DNA from: Sinosporangium album
Lineage (GTDB): Bacteria; Actinomycetota; Actinomycetes; Streptosporangiales; Streptosporangiaceae
Assembly: GCF_900100605.1 (NCBI RefSeq)
Contig: NZ_FNCN01000005.1
Coordinates: 1 to 38,532 of the forward strand
Length of the DNA stretch: 38,532 bases
Direction: 5' to 3'
Under the pieces are notes generated by a model that was not told the origin of the DNA, did no database searches, and saw only the letters and a list, made by a program, of their open reading frames with translations. Below are positions 7,961 through 15,185 of this stretch, one piece after another; positions within the stretch are counted from its first letter, which is position 1; every line of letters begins with the position of its first letter. The position numbers were made by a program, and so were the translations under genes.

Positions 7961-8416
7961 TTATTTCGCGGGGTGCGGTCCTCGATCCGGGGGGCGGCCG
8001 GGCGGAGGCCGTACGGCTCCCGCCTCGCCTCTTCGCCACCCCGCGTTCGAGAGCGCGATCCGAAGTGTGCGCAACGCCTGACGGGCTGTGCCCCGGGTGC
8101 ACCGATAGGTGGTCATCACCTCCTCCTCGCTGGGGAATCCTTCGCTGGCGGATGTCGTGTCGGAGGCATCACCGTTCAAGGCGATCTCTTCCTGGAGGAG
8201 CGCCGCGATCAGCCTGTAGCGGCATTCGGCGGTCACGTCGTGGGGCTCCGCTCCCGGCGTTGGCCGATCGGCGCGGGGCGCGGGCTTGTCCGGCGTGTGC
8301 CGTACGGGATGTTCGGGAGCCTGGGAATGGGATGAACTGAGGTCGGCCGGGGTCGGGTCCAGCGTCCAGTCGAACGTCCAGCCGAACGTCCAGCCGAACA
8401 GGGTGGGCCATTTCAT
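7961..8416 (-). CDS. Degenerate GntR-like winged-helix protein
   Basis: A 151-residue protein. The N-terminus is built of four-residue repeats (FGWTFGWTFDWTLD), then a proline-rich linker. The part from RYRLIAALLQEEIAL to RGTARQALRTL matches a GntR helix-turn-helix (family form: PSE-x-E-x-x-x-Y-x-x-x-R-x-T-x-x-x-A-L). The wing that should follow (G-x-G-x-F-V) is missing; a low-complexity tail rich in Pro, Arg and Gly stands in its place. The start ATG 8416 overlaps the stop of the upstream 92-aa gene (ATGA), so translation is probably coupled. It may be a decaying regulator or a DNA-binding stub. Confidence 0.5.
   Translation of the reverse strand: MKWPTLFGWTFGWTFDWTLDPTPADLSSSHSQAPEHPVRHTPDKPAPRADRPTPGAEPHDVTAECRYRLIAALLQEEIALNGDASDTTSASEGFPSEEEVMTTYRCTRGTARQALRTLRIALSNAGWRRGEAGAVRPPPGRPPDRGPHPAK
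8364..8399. repeat. Three tandem 12-bp units (GTCCAGYCGAAC)
   Basis: GTCCAGTCGAAC at 8364-8375, then GTCCAGCCGAAC twice (8376-8387, 8388-8399). The unit length keeps frame. On the minus strand it writes the G/D-W-T-F/L repeats at the N-terminus of the GntR-like protein. Confidence 0.9.
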
Positions 8417-8691
8417 GGTCGGCGGCCGTCGCAGCGGAGGTAGGTCGCCGCTCTCACCTTGCAGGTCTGCTGCCCTTGGTGCCGCCGCATGTAGTGGGCG
8501 AGAGGCACCGAACGGCGCTTCGCGCTTGGTCGGTCGCGGGGTTGATCGCGTCGGCGAGACCGGAGCGACAGCAGGCGGGCCAGGCGCCGCACTATGCCGC
8601 GGCGGTCGAAGACCGCCCGGCGCAGGCGGCCGAGAGCGCGTCGGGCGCGCCCCGGGCCCTGCCCTTTGGGGGCGGCTGTCATGGAGATCAT
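8413..8691 (-). CDS. Small arginine-rich protein, coupled to GntR-like gene
   Basis: A 92-residue, very basic protein (RRALGRLRRAVFDRRGIVRR and similar), with no family that I recognise. Two features argue that it is translated: a strong GGAAGGA ribosome site nine bases before ATG 8691, and an ATGA overlap with the following gene. The charge suggests nucleic-acid or membrane contact. High-GC DNA often produces Arg-rich chance frames, which lowers confidence. Confidence 0.45.
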   Translation of the reverse strand: MISMTAAPKGQGPGRARRALGRLRRAVFDRRGIVRRLARLLSLRSRRRDQPRDRPSAKRRSVPLAHYMRRHQGQQTCKVRAATYLRCDGRRP

Positions 8692-8882
8692 CGTGTGGCG
8701 TCCTTCCGGTGTCGGGTGCCGTGTCGCATTGAGAGATGCGCGAAGGGGGTCGGCTGATACACCGGTCTCGTCGTCCGTGCGAGCGGCGGGGCCCGGCGGG
8801 CTGGAGCTTCACCGGGCGCGGGCTTCACCGGGCTCCGGTGGGGGGAGCCGCATTGTCGGTGGGCTCTGATAGACCAGTGGCC

Positions 8883-9251
8883 ATGGCTGTGCGCGTTGAC
8901 GAGTTCCTTTCGATGCTGGGTCGGCTCCCTGGTGTCGAGCAGTTCGAGGCGGGTGACTGGGTCGCGCTGAAGGTGCGCGGCAAGGGCTTCGGCTACCTGT
9001 GGGAGCGCACGGAGACCGTCGGGCTGAAGGCGACGATCGAGGAGCAGATCGCCTTGGTGGCCGAGCGGCCAGAGGTCTTCGAACCGCAGTTCACCGCGGG
9101 CCGCTTCGGGTGGGTGGTGGTGCACCTCGCCGGCATCGAGGCCGATGAGCTGTTAGAGCTGGTCGCCGAGGCGTGGTGCCTGACCGCTCCCAAGCAGATG
9201 GTCGACGCCTTCGAAGCCACGTCCGGGCTCGGGTCCGAGGCCCCCCGCTAG
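8883..9251 (+). CDS. MmcQ/YjbR family protein
   Basis: A 122-residue protein of the YjbR-like fold (about 115-125 aa is usual). It has the conserved run GFGYLWER, the EEQIALVAERPEVFEP segment, a tryptophan strand (GRFGWVVVHL) and the terminal helix ELVAEAWCLTAPKQMVDAF. The family is often called DNA-binding from its fold, but no biochemical role is established. I chose ATG 8883 because the family begins here; the longer frame upstream is Arg/Gly-rich and unlike any family member. The ribosome site is weak. Confidence 0.85.
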   Translation: MAVRVDEFLSMLGRLPGVEQFEAGDWVALKVRGKGFGYLWERTETVGLKATIEEQIALVAERPEVFEPQFTAGRFGWVVVHLAGIEADELLELVAEAWCLTAPKQMVDAFEATSGLGSEAPR

Positions 9252-9593
9252 ACGACGGGAGGCGATCGGGGGATACGACTGCGCGGGCCGGGACGCCTGC
9301 TTGGCCTGACACGGGCGCCGGACGGTGCTCGGCGGACTGATGAGAACAGGGGCAGCCGAATAGGCATCTTGCAGACCTTCGATGGCGCGGCGGACAACAG
9401 CGCAGAGTTGGCTTTATGGAGGGCTTGCGCTAGAGCGCGGGTATGGTTAACAGATGGCAGCTCGGGGTCATCGCCAGATCGGACGGGGTTCTGGATGCTC
9501 GTGTAGGGCCGGTGGCTCGCGACCTGCAACTACTAAGATATTCGTCTGGAGCGCAACTGTGCTTGCCGTGAATGTTGGAGAGACGAAGATCAG
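9252..9593 (+). other. Intergenic stretch before the ATPase/PIN module
   Basis: 340 bases without a supportable gene. Composition changes here from the GC-rich YjbR gene to the A/T-richer module, the shift becoming clear after about 9330. GGAGAG lies 11 bases before the ATPase start. I see no inverted repeats or integrase remnant marking an edge. Confidence 0.45.
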
Positions 9594-10994
9594 ATGATAA
9601 CAAATCTAAGACTTCAAAACTTCAAGGCATGGGAAGACAGTGGAAATGTCGAGTTCGGCCCTATAACCGCGTTCTTTGGTAGTAACTCGTCTGGAAAGAC
9701 GAGTTTCCTGCAAAGCCTATTGCTGCTCAAGCAAACCGCTGAGTCTGCGGACAGGGGGCGCGTGTTCGATCTGGGTGGGGCGGCTTCGCTCGTAAGCCTG
9801 GGAACGTTTAACGATATTACTTTCCAGCATGCCTCCGAGCGCACCGTTGGAGTTGAGATCGAGTGGCGCGAGGACGAGGCCTTTGAAATCCGAAACACGG
9901 AGACGAAGGGGCAGGATCTGATCGCCTCTAGTCGGGATCTTGGTATCTCCGTGCAGGTCCGGGACGTGCGTTCATTCCCTGTGGTTCAACAGGTCGAGTA
10001 CGGGCTGGGCGATCTCCGTTTCTCGTTGGCGCGAAGCAGCGGGAAAGATGAATACGCACTAAGCTCCGATGGGTATCGTTTCAAGCGTGTATCAGGTAGG
10101 CCGTGGCCACTGCCGTCCCCAGGAAAATTTTACAGCTTTCCCGACCAGGTGCGTGCCTACTATCAGAATGCGGCCTTCCTGTCCGATCTTGAGCTCCAAT
10201 TCGAGAACCTCTGTGAGCGGATATACTATCTCGGTCCTCTAAGGCAGGATCCGGCGCGTCAATACATCTGGTCCGGAGGCAGGCCTGTCGATGTTGGTAG
10301 AAGGGGTGAGCTTGCGGTTGATGCGCTTATTGCTTCTCAAGTCGATGGCAAAACCAATTCGCGCGGTTTCACAATCCGAAAAGATGGGCCACGTCGCACT
10401 AAACTGATCACTGTGGAAGAACATGTAGCAGCATGGCTTCAAGAGCTGGGGCTGATCCATTCCTTCGCGGTGGAGGCGGTTGACGACAGGGCAACGCTCT
10501 ACCGTGTTCAGGTGAGACGCTCGCAAGGCAGCACCCCGGTTCTTCTTACGGATGTCGGCTTCGGGGTCAGCCAGGTGCTACCGGTATTGGTCCTTCTGGC
10601 TTACGCTCCCGAGGGGGCGACAGTGCTCCTTGAGCAGCCCGAAATTCACCTGCATCCTGCAGTGCAAAGCGCACTCGCAGATGTGGTGATAGAAGCCGCC
10701 ATGGTCCGCAAAATTCAGGTTGTGGTTGAAAGTCACTCTGAGCATTTTCTGCAGCGCCTGCAGCGTCGGCTCGCGGAAAGAGAGATCGGTAGAGGCGTAA
10801 CGCTTGAGCCGGAAGACTGTCTTCTGTATTTCTGTCATGCGGAAGGATCTGCGTCTACGATCAGTAGGCTGGGGCTAGACCCGTTCGGCAACATCACCAA
10901 TTGGCCAGAAGATTTCTTTGGTAACCAGTTCGCAGAGGCTGCGGCGATGAATCGTGCGGCGCGCGACCGGGCGGCCAAAGAGAAGTCGACTTGA
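9594..10994 (+). CDS. DUF3696-type AAA ATPase (OLD/ABC-like head)
   Basis: A 466-residue ATPase with an ABC/SMC-like head. Walker A is GSNSSGKTS (residues 29-37). A long insertion of about 250 residues carries few recognisable motifs. The signature-like GFGVSQVLP (322-330) comes next, and Walker B is VLLEQPEIHLHP with Glu347. A downstream ESHSEHFLQRLQRR matches the switch/His region of AAA_15/AAA_21 proteins. The C-terminus LDPFGNITNWPEDFF is typical of DUF3696. Relatives are common in bacterial defence loci, often with a nuclease partner. Its stop overlaps the start of the PIN gene by four bases (TTGA), so the two are coupled. Codon use is far less GC-rich than in the neighbours, which indicates transfer. 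Expected role: ATP-dependent sensor or scaffold for the nuclease (inference). Confidence 0.9.
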   Translation: MITNLRLQNFKAWEDSGNVEFGPITAFFGSNSSGKTSFLQSLLLLKQTAESADRGRVFDLGGAASLVSLGTFNDITFQHASERTVGVEIEWREDEAFEIRNTETKGQDLIASSRDLGISVQVRDVRSFPVVQQVEYGLGDLRFSLARSSGKDEYALSSDGYRFKRVSGRPWPLPSPGKFYSFPDQVRAYYQNAAFLSDLELQFENLCERIYYLGPLRQDPARQYIWSGGRPVDVGRRGELAVDALIASQVDGKTNSRGFTIRKDGPRRTKLITVEEHVAAWLQELGLIHSFAVEAVDDRATLYRVQVRRSQGSTPVLLTDVGFGVSQVLPVLVLLAYAPEGATVLLEQPEIHLHPAVQSALADVVIEAAMVRKIQVVVESHSEHFLQRLQRRLAEREIGRGVTLEPEDCLLYFCHAEGSASTISRLGLDPFGNITNWPEDFFGNQFAEAAAMNRAARDRAAKEKST

Positions 10995-11485
10995 GCCACC
11001 CGTCCCGTGTCGTGATTGACACCAACGTGCTGATCGTCTCCAACGGAGAAGCTGATCACGTGAGTGATGAATGCGTGATTTCGGCGATTAGCTTTCTGGA
11101 GCATGCCGAGAGTCGCGGAGTGGTCGTCCTGGACAACTCACAACAAATATTCGAGGAGTATCAAAGGTACTGCTCGTATAGAGGTCAGCCTGGGGTAGGT
11201 GACCGGTTCTTTCTTCATCTGCATCTCACGCAGGCCGATCCTCGTCGCGTTCAGAAAGTTGATATAACTCCTGATGGTCATGGTTCCTATAGCGAAGTCC
11301 CTGATGGTCTGCGGAAGTTCGATCCATCTGATCACAAGTTCGTAGCCACGGTCGTCGCGGACGGACGGCGGTCGGTCATCGTTAACTGTGCAGACTCGGA
11401 CTGGCGTGAATCTGCGCAAGAGCTCAATCAGAACCAAATCGAAGTCATCGAAATATGCGGTGGCCGCGAGAGCTCTAAGAGCTGA
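10991..11485 (+). CDS. PIN-domain nuclease, partner of the DUF3696 ATPase
   Basis: A 164-residue protein with PIN-type acidic residues in order: Asp10 in VVIDTNVLI, Glu56/57 in IFEEYQRY, Asp114 in DPSDHKFVATVV, and Asp135/137 in VNCADSDW. PIN domains bind two metal ions and cut RNA, as in VapC toxins. The start is a TTG that overlaps the ATPase stop (TTGA), a coupled arrangement. No VapB-like antitoxin is present; the coupled partner is an ATPase instead. That fits ATPase-controlled effectors in phage-defence pairs better than a classical toxin-antitoxin pair. Low GC matches the ATPase, so the two arrived together. Confidence 0.85.
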   Translation: MSHPSRVVIDTNVLIVSNGEADHVSDECVISAISFLEHAESRGVVVLDNSQQIFEEYQRYCSYRGQPGVGDRFFLHLHLTQADPRRVQKVDITPDGHGSYSEVPDGLRKFDPSDHKFVATVVADGRRSVIVNCADSDWRESAQELNQNQIEVIEICGGRESSKS

Positions 11486-11494
11486 GGTTGATAC

Positions 11495-11596
11495 GTGTCT
11501 GAGAAGATTGTTCCTATTCGGCGTGGTGAAGGGATGAGCGACTCCGGGGCGATCAGGATGTCCGGATTTCCCCTTGACGCTAGCCCTCGAACATGA
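11495..11596 (+). CDS. 33-codon ORF at the end of the ATPase/PIN operon
   Basis: GTG 11495 starts ten bases after the PIN stop, with GAGG seven bases upstream. The GAGG even overlaps the PIN stop codon, a typical operon junction. The frame reads SEKIVPIRRGEGMSDSGAIR and stops at 11594-11596. Composition is intermediate between the module and the host DNA. It could be a small third component, or the stub of a longer gene cut off when the module inserted. No family is recognised. Confidence 0.4.
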   Translation: MSEKIVPIRRGEGMSDSGAIRMSGFPLDASPRT

Positions 11597-11694
11597 CCGA
11601 CACCCATGAATTTCCTGGTCAGAAGGGAGTCGGCCTATGGTCAACGTCGCATCGGGCACAGATGACGCGGGCCGGAGAAAGAGCGGGGCGGGGT

Positions 11695-11733
11695 TCGCAG
11701 TGGGGTGTCGCAGTGGGGCGTCACAGTGGGGCG
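11695..11733. repeat. Three tandem 13-bp units straddling the STM4014 stop
   Basis: TCGCAGTGGGGTG, TCGCAGTGGGGCG and TCACAGTGGGGCG lie head to tail at 11695-11733. The TCA of the third unit is the TGA stop of STM4014 read on the minus strand. The unit length of 13 shifts frame with each copy. Confidence 0.85.
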
Positions 11734-12824
11734 GGTTGGCGGTGGGGGGCGTCTGAGGGGCGGCGGGCAGGTGGGCGCCACCCTGCGATGAGGGCGCGGA
11801 CCTGCGCCGTGTAGGTGTCGTCGCTGTCGCCGTTGAGGGCGCCGAGACCGGGCAGCAGGTCGCCGAAGGCGTTGACTTCGGCCACGGCGAGGGAACGCCA
11901 GTCGGCGCCGACCATCAGGTCGACGCCCACGCGCAGGCTGCGGGGGAAGCAGGCGGCGGCGTCGGCGCACACGCGCAGGCACTGCCCCCACCTGGCGGGG
12001 CCCAGGCGCTCGCGGATGAGGCCGAGGTCGCCGCGCACGCCGCCGAGGTGGAGGTTGGTCATCGGCGTACGGCTTGCGCGTGCGACGGCGTGCGTGGGGA
12101 CGCCCACGACGGTGACGACACGCAGGTCGAAGGCCATGTCGTTGTAGGACGCCTTCGGGAACCAGCGTTCGACGTGGAGGCCGTCGGGGGCGAGCACGTC
12201 GACGAGCGCCCGCACGTCGGGCTCGCTCTCGTAGGCGCGGACGCGCAGGGAGTTGTGCAGCCCGCCGCTCACCCAGGCCGCCGAGGTGACGGCTCTGATG
12301 CGGCTGCCCAGGGCCTGCAGGGCGATCACGCCGGACGCGGAGGAACCGTGCGCGGGCTTCACGAACACGCGGGACCAGCCGGCGTCCGCCATCTGCTCGC
12401 GCAGGGCGGCATAGGAGCTGATCGGGCCGGGCAGCGCCGCTGGCACGGGCACGCCCGCCTCGCTGAGGCGGGCGTGGCTCAGCCGCTTGTCGAACATGAC
12501 GGCGATCTCGTCGATGTCGTCGAGCAGGCCGGCGCCGGCGAAGGAGGCCACCGTGGACAGGCCCTTCATGAAGCCGGTGTGCCAGGCGGCGCCGCCGCCG
12601 ACGCGTGTCGGGTCGCCGGGGCCGCGCAGCAGAGCGTCGGTCTCGGCGTCCTCCCCGGGGGAGTCGACGCGGACCAGGGTGCCTGGCGGCAGCTCCGGTG
12701 TGACTCCGGACAGCACGTCGCGCCAGGCGACGACGTGCGGCTCGGCGAGCCCCCGCGCCACGGCGGCGTCGCGGAACATCGTGACGCGCCGGTCTCCCGG
12801 CGTGCCGACCACGGCGAGCCTCAT
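11721..12824 (-). CDS. STM4014 family ATP-grasp-like protein
   Basis: A 367-residue protein matching the STM4014 family. Visible are an N-terminal PreATP-like part (MRLAVVGTPGDRRVTMFRDA), a lysine-bearing strand VFVKPAHGSSASGV, and a late acidic/Asn segment VAEVNAFGDLLPGL, which together make an ATP-grasp core. ATP-grasp enzymes join a carboxylate to an amine; the substrate here is unknown. It starts one base after the STM4015 stop, so both are co-translated. In Salmonella the STM4011-STM4015 genes cluster together; here only 4014 and 4015 are present. The last 15 residues run into the repeat array. Confidence 0.85.
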   Translation of the reverse strand: MRLAVVGTPGDRRVTMFRDAAVARGLAEPHVVAWRDVLSGVTPELPPGTLVRVDSPGEDAETDALLRGPGDPTRVGGGAAWHTGFMKGLSTVASFAGAGLLDDIDEIAVMFDKRLSHARLSEAGVPVPAALPGPISSYAALREQMADAGWSRVFVKPAHGSSASGVIALQALGSRIRAVTSAAWVSGGLHNSLRVRAYESEPDVRALVDVLAPDGLHVERWFPKASYNDMAFDLRVVTVVGVPTHAVARASRTPMTNLHLGGVRGDLGLIRERLGPARWGQCLRVCADAAACFPRSLRVGVDLMVGADWRSLAVAEVNAFGDLLPGLGALNGDSDDTYTAQVRALIAGWRPPARRPSDAPHRQPAPL

Positions 12825-12825
12825 G

Positions 12826-13794
12826 TCACTCGCTCACCGCGGTGTAGAACCACTCGTCCTCGGGCTCCTCCTGGTCGGAGAGGTCGACGTCGACGCCCGG
12901 CAGGGCGTCGGTCACGCGCTCGATCATGGAGTCGGTGAGGAAGTGGTGGTGGAGGTCGAGCCGGCGCAGGTGGGTCAGCGGCTGGCCGGACAGGAGGGCC
13001 TCCGCGCCGGTGTCGGTGAGCACGCCCATCGACAGACTCAGCGACTCGATCCTCGCGACGATCGGAGCGGCGGACACCGCGGCGGCGACCTCGTCTTGGA
13101 TCTCGCCGTTCTGCAGGCCGAGGTGCCGCAGGGAGGGCAGGCGCTCGCCCGACAGGATGGCGCCCAGATCGGCCACCGCGGCGTCGCCGCCGTATTGCTC
13201 GACGCCGAGCCACAACTCCAGGTATTCGAGCGCGGGCAGCTCGCACTCGCCGACCGCGCGCACCACGTCGGCGCCGAGGCCGCCGGACTCCAGGCGCAGC
13301 ATCCGCAGCGCCTCGTGCCTGATCGGCTGGAGGGCCGGCATGCCGCCTCCGCGCACGTCCAGCCGCTCCAGCGCCGGGAACGCCTTGAGCAGCGGCGTCA
13401 CGTCGGACTGCTGGATCCAGGAGATCTCGGCCACCTCGCTCGGTATCGCGCCGAAGAACAGCGACCGGAGCGCGGGGAAACGCTCGGCGTTCTCCACGAA
13501 GAGTCGCACGACGTGGCTGGAGTCGACCTCGTAGCTGTTCTCCCAGCCGCCGACGAGCAGGGCGGTGACCCGGGCCGTGTCCATGCGCGTAAGGAAACGG
13601 GCGAAGACCTCTTCGAACTTGTCGTCCAGTCCGGGGTCGTCGGTGTTGGCCTCGAGCCGCCACGCCGCCGCGGCGGCGTCGGGCAGCTCCCGGTCGGGGG
13701 CATCGCCCGGTAGGGGAGCGGACGCGACGGGGAGACCCGCATAGGTGTCGTTGTAGTCATGCGGGTAGGAGTGGCGAGGGTCGTGCTCGATCAT
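12826..13794 (-). CDS. STM4015 family leucine-rich-repeat protein
   Basis: A 322-residue protein. The N-terminal third is family-specific (WRLEANTDDPGLDDKFEEVF). Several leucine-rich repeats follow (FPALRSLFFG, FPALERLDVRG, LPALEYLELWLG, LPSLRHLGLQNG, LTHLRRLDLHHH), and the ending EDEWFYTAVSE is typical of the family. It is probably a protein-binding scaffold for STM4014. ATG 13794 precedes the conserved part; the longer frame upstream is Arg/Gly-rich and not family-like. First gene of the pair. It is cytosolic. Confidence 0.88.
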   Translation of the reverse strand: MIEHDPRHSYPHDYNDTYAGLPVASAPLPGDAPDRELPDAAAAAWRLEANTDDPGLDDKFEEVFARFLTRMDTARVTALLVGGWENSYEVDSSHVVRLFVENAERFPALRSLFFGAIPSEVAEISWIQQSDVTPLLKAFPALERLDVRGGGMPALQPIRHEALRMLRLESGGLGADVVRAVGECELPALEYLELWLGVEQYGGDAAVADLGAILSGERLPSLRHLGLQNGEIQDEVAAAVSAAPIVARIESLSLSMGVLTDTGAEALLSGQPLTHLRRLDLHHHFLTDSMIERVTDALPGVDVDLSDQEEPEDEWFYTAVSE

Positions 13795-14350
13795 GGCGAT
13801 GGTCCTTGGCTGGGGATTGGCGGATCCTGTCCTACCAGACCCGGGCGACACTTTCCGGGTCTCGCCCGCCCGGCCGGGGCCGCCGGCGGGATCACGGGGC
13901 ACGTGCGGGACCGTTTCGAGGGCGGTTCGGGCGTCGCGTACGGCTTTCGCCCGCGAACGCCCGCGAACGCCCGTGATCGCCCGTGATCGCCCGCAACTAC
14001 CCGCGATGGCCTGTGGCTCCTTGGGGGAACCTTCGTGGGCCGGGTGCGGGGTTGAGGGCTTTACGTGGTGGGTGGTGTCCGTCTGCCGGAGTGCTGCGGC
14101 GGGGAGGGGCGCGGCGGCGGGGTCGGGGTGCGGTCAGGGTGCGCGGGGTGGGGGGCGCGAGCCGTACGGCATGAGCCTGGCGGAGGGGCGCGTGACGGCG
14201 GCGTGGGGTCGTGGGGTGCGGTGTCACAAGCCAACGCTATTTGGGGTATATGTCGGGTTATCTGGTGAAACGTGGGCAATCAAGATGGTGCGGGGAAAGA
14301 GGGAAGATTGTTATGCTCGCCGCAACGTCGAAGCTTGCGGGGAGTCCAGC
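13795..14350 (+). other. Divergent intergenic region with 10-bp repeats
   Basis: About 550 bases between the divergent STM4015 and methyltransferase genes. It holds the 10-bp repeat array at 13948-14007 and a GAGCCGTACGGC palindrome near 14159-14168. A less GC-rich stretch at 14225-14335 probably contains the methyltransferase promoter. No coding frame is convincing. Confidence 0.5.
13948..14007. repeat. Six tandem 10-bp units (CGCCCGNNAA/AT)
   Basis: CGCCCGCGAA twice, CGCCCGTGAT twice, CGCCCGCAAC, then TACCCGCGAT, head to tail with no gaps. The paired arrangement of variants suggests recent stepwise duplication. It lies in non-coding DNA. Confidence 0.85.
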
Positions 14351-15151
14351 TTGGGGCACGATGGCGAGGCCATGGGGTTTGACCCGAACACCCCTAACGT
14401 CGCGAGGCTCTACGACTATTATCTGGGCGGCAAAGACAATTTCCCGGCAGACCGGGAGGCGGCCGACAGGATTTTAGCCGTCGCCCCCGAGTTGCGCATG
14501 GCGGCTCGGGAGAATCGCGCGTTTCTCGGCCGCGCCGTACGCCGTCTGGCCCGCGAAGGCATCACGCAATTTCTGGACATCGGCACCGGCCTGCCGACAC
14601 GGGGCAACGTGCATGAGGTGGCGGCCGAGGTGGCCCCCGGGGCCCGTGTCGTCTATGTCGACAATGATCCCGTGGTGCTTGCGCATGCGAGGGCGCTGCT
14701 GAGCGGGGGCGGCGACACCACGGTGGTACAGGGGGATCTGCGAAGACCCGAGGGGATCCTGCGGCACCGGGACGTGCTCGACACCATCGACTTCTCCAGG
14801 CCGGTGGGCCTGCTCCTCGTGGCCATCATGCACTTCATCAGGGATGCGGACGACCCCGCGGGGATTCTCCGCACGTTGCGTTCCGCGCTCGCGCCCGGCA
14901 GTTACCTTGTCCTGTCGCACGGCAATCGCGAAGCGCGCGCGGCGGCGGTGCAGGCGGGCACCTCGGCGTATGAGCGGGCGACATCGCCGCTGGTGTTGCG
15001 TACGCGGGCCGAAATCATGGCGATGTTCGAGGAGTTCGAGCTGGTCGATCCGGGCCTGGTATGGGTGTCCGAATGGGATGGGGAAGACCAGGAGTTGATG
15101 GCCCGGCCTGAGGAATCACTGCTTTTATGCGGGGTCGGGCGCAAAGTCTGA
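14351..15151 (+). CDS. S-adenosyl-methionine methyltransferase (PF04672 type)
   Basis: A 266-residue protein of the actinobacterial DUF574/Methyltransf_19 family. The N-terminal motif VARLYDYYLGGKDNFPADRE is diagnostic. The SAM-binding loop FLDIGTGLPTRGNVHEVA follows, then the acidic loop VVYVDNDPVVLAHA and the strand VLSHGNREA. Targets of this family are unknown; the genes are numerous in actinomycetes. A TTG start at 14351 has GGGGAG six bases upstream; ATG 14372 is in frame but lacks a ribosome site at a usable distance. The LLM oxidoreductase follows 34 bases downstream, possibly in one operon. Confidence 0.88.
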   Translation: MGHDGEAMGFDPNTPNVARLYDYYLGGKDNFPADREAADRILAVAPELRMAARENRAFLGRAVRRLAREGITQFLDIGTGLPTRGNVHEVAAEVAPGARVVYVDNDPVVLAHARALLSGGGDTTVVQGDLRRPEGILRHRDVLDTIDFSRPVGLLLVAIMHFIRDADDPAGILRTLRSALAPGSYLVLSHGNREARAAAVQAGTSAYERATSPLVLRTRAEIMAMFEEFELVDPGLVWVSEWDGEDQELMARPEESLLLCGVGRKV

Positions 15152-15185
15152 CGATAGACGGCTGCGAAACTCTGAACGTTCAACG

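Noticed and set aside
10991-11485. Classical VapBC toxin-antitoxin
   Set aside because: No VapB-type antitoxin gene precedes the PIN gene; the coupled partner is a large ATPase.
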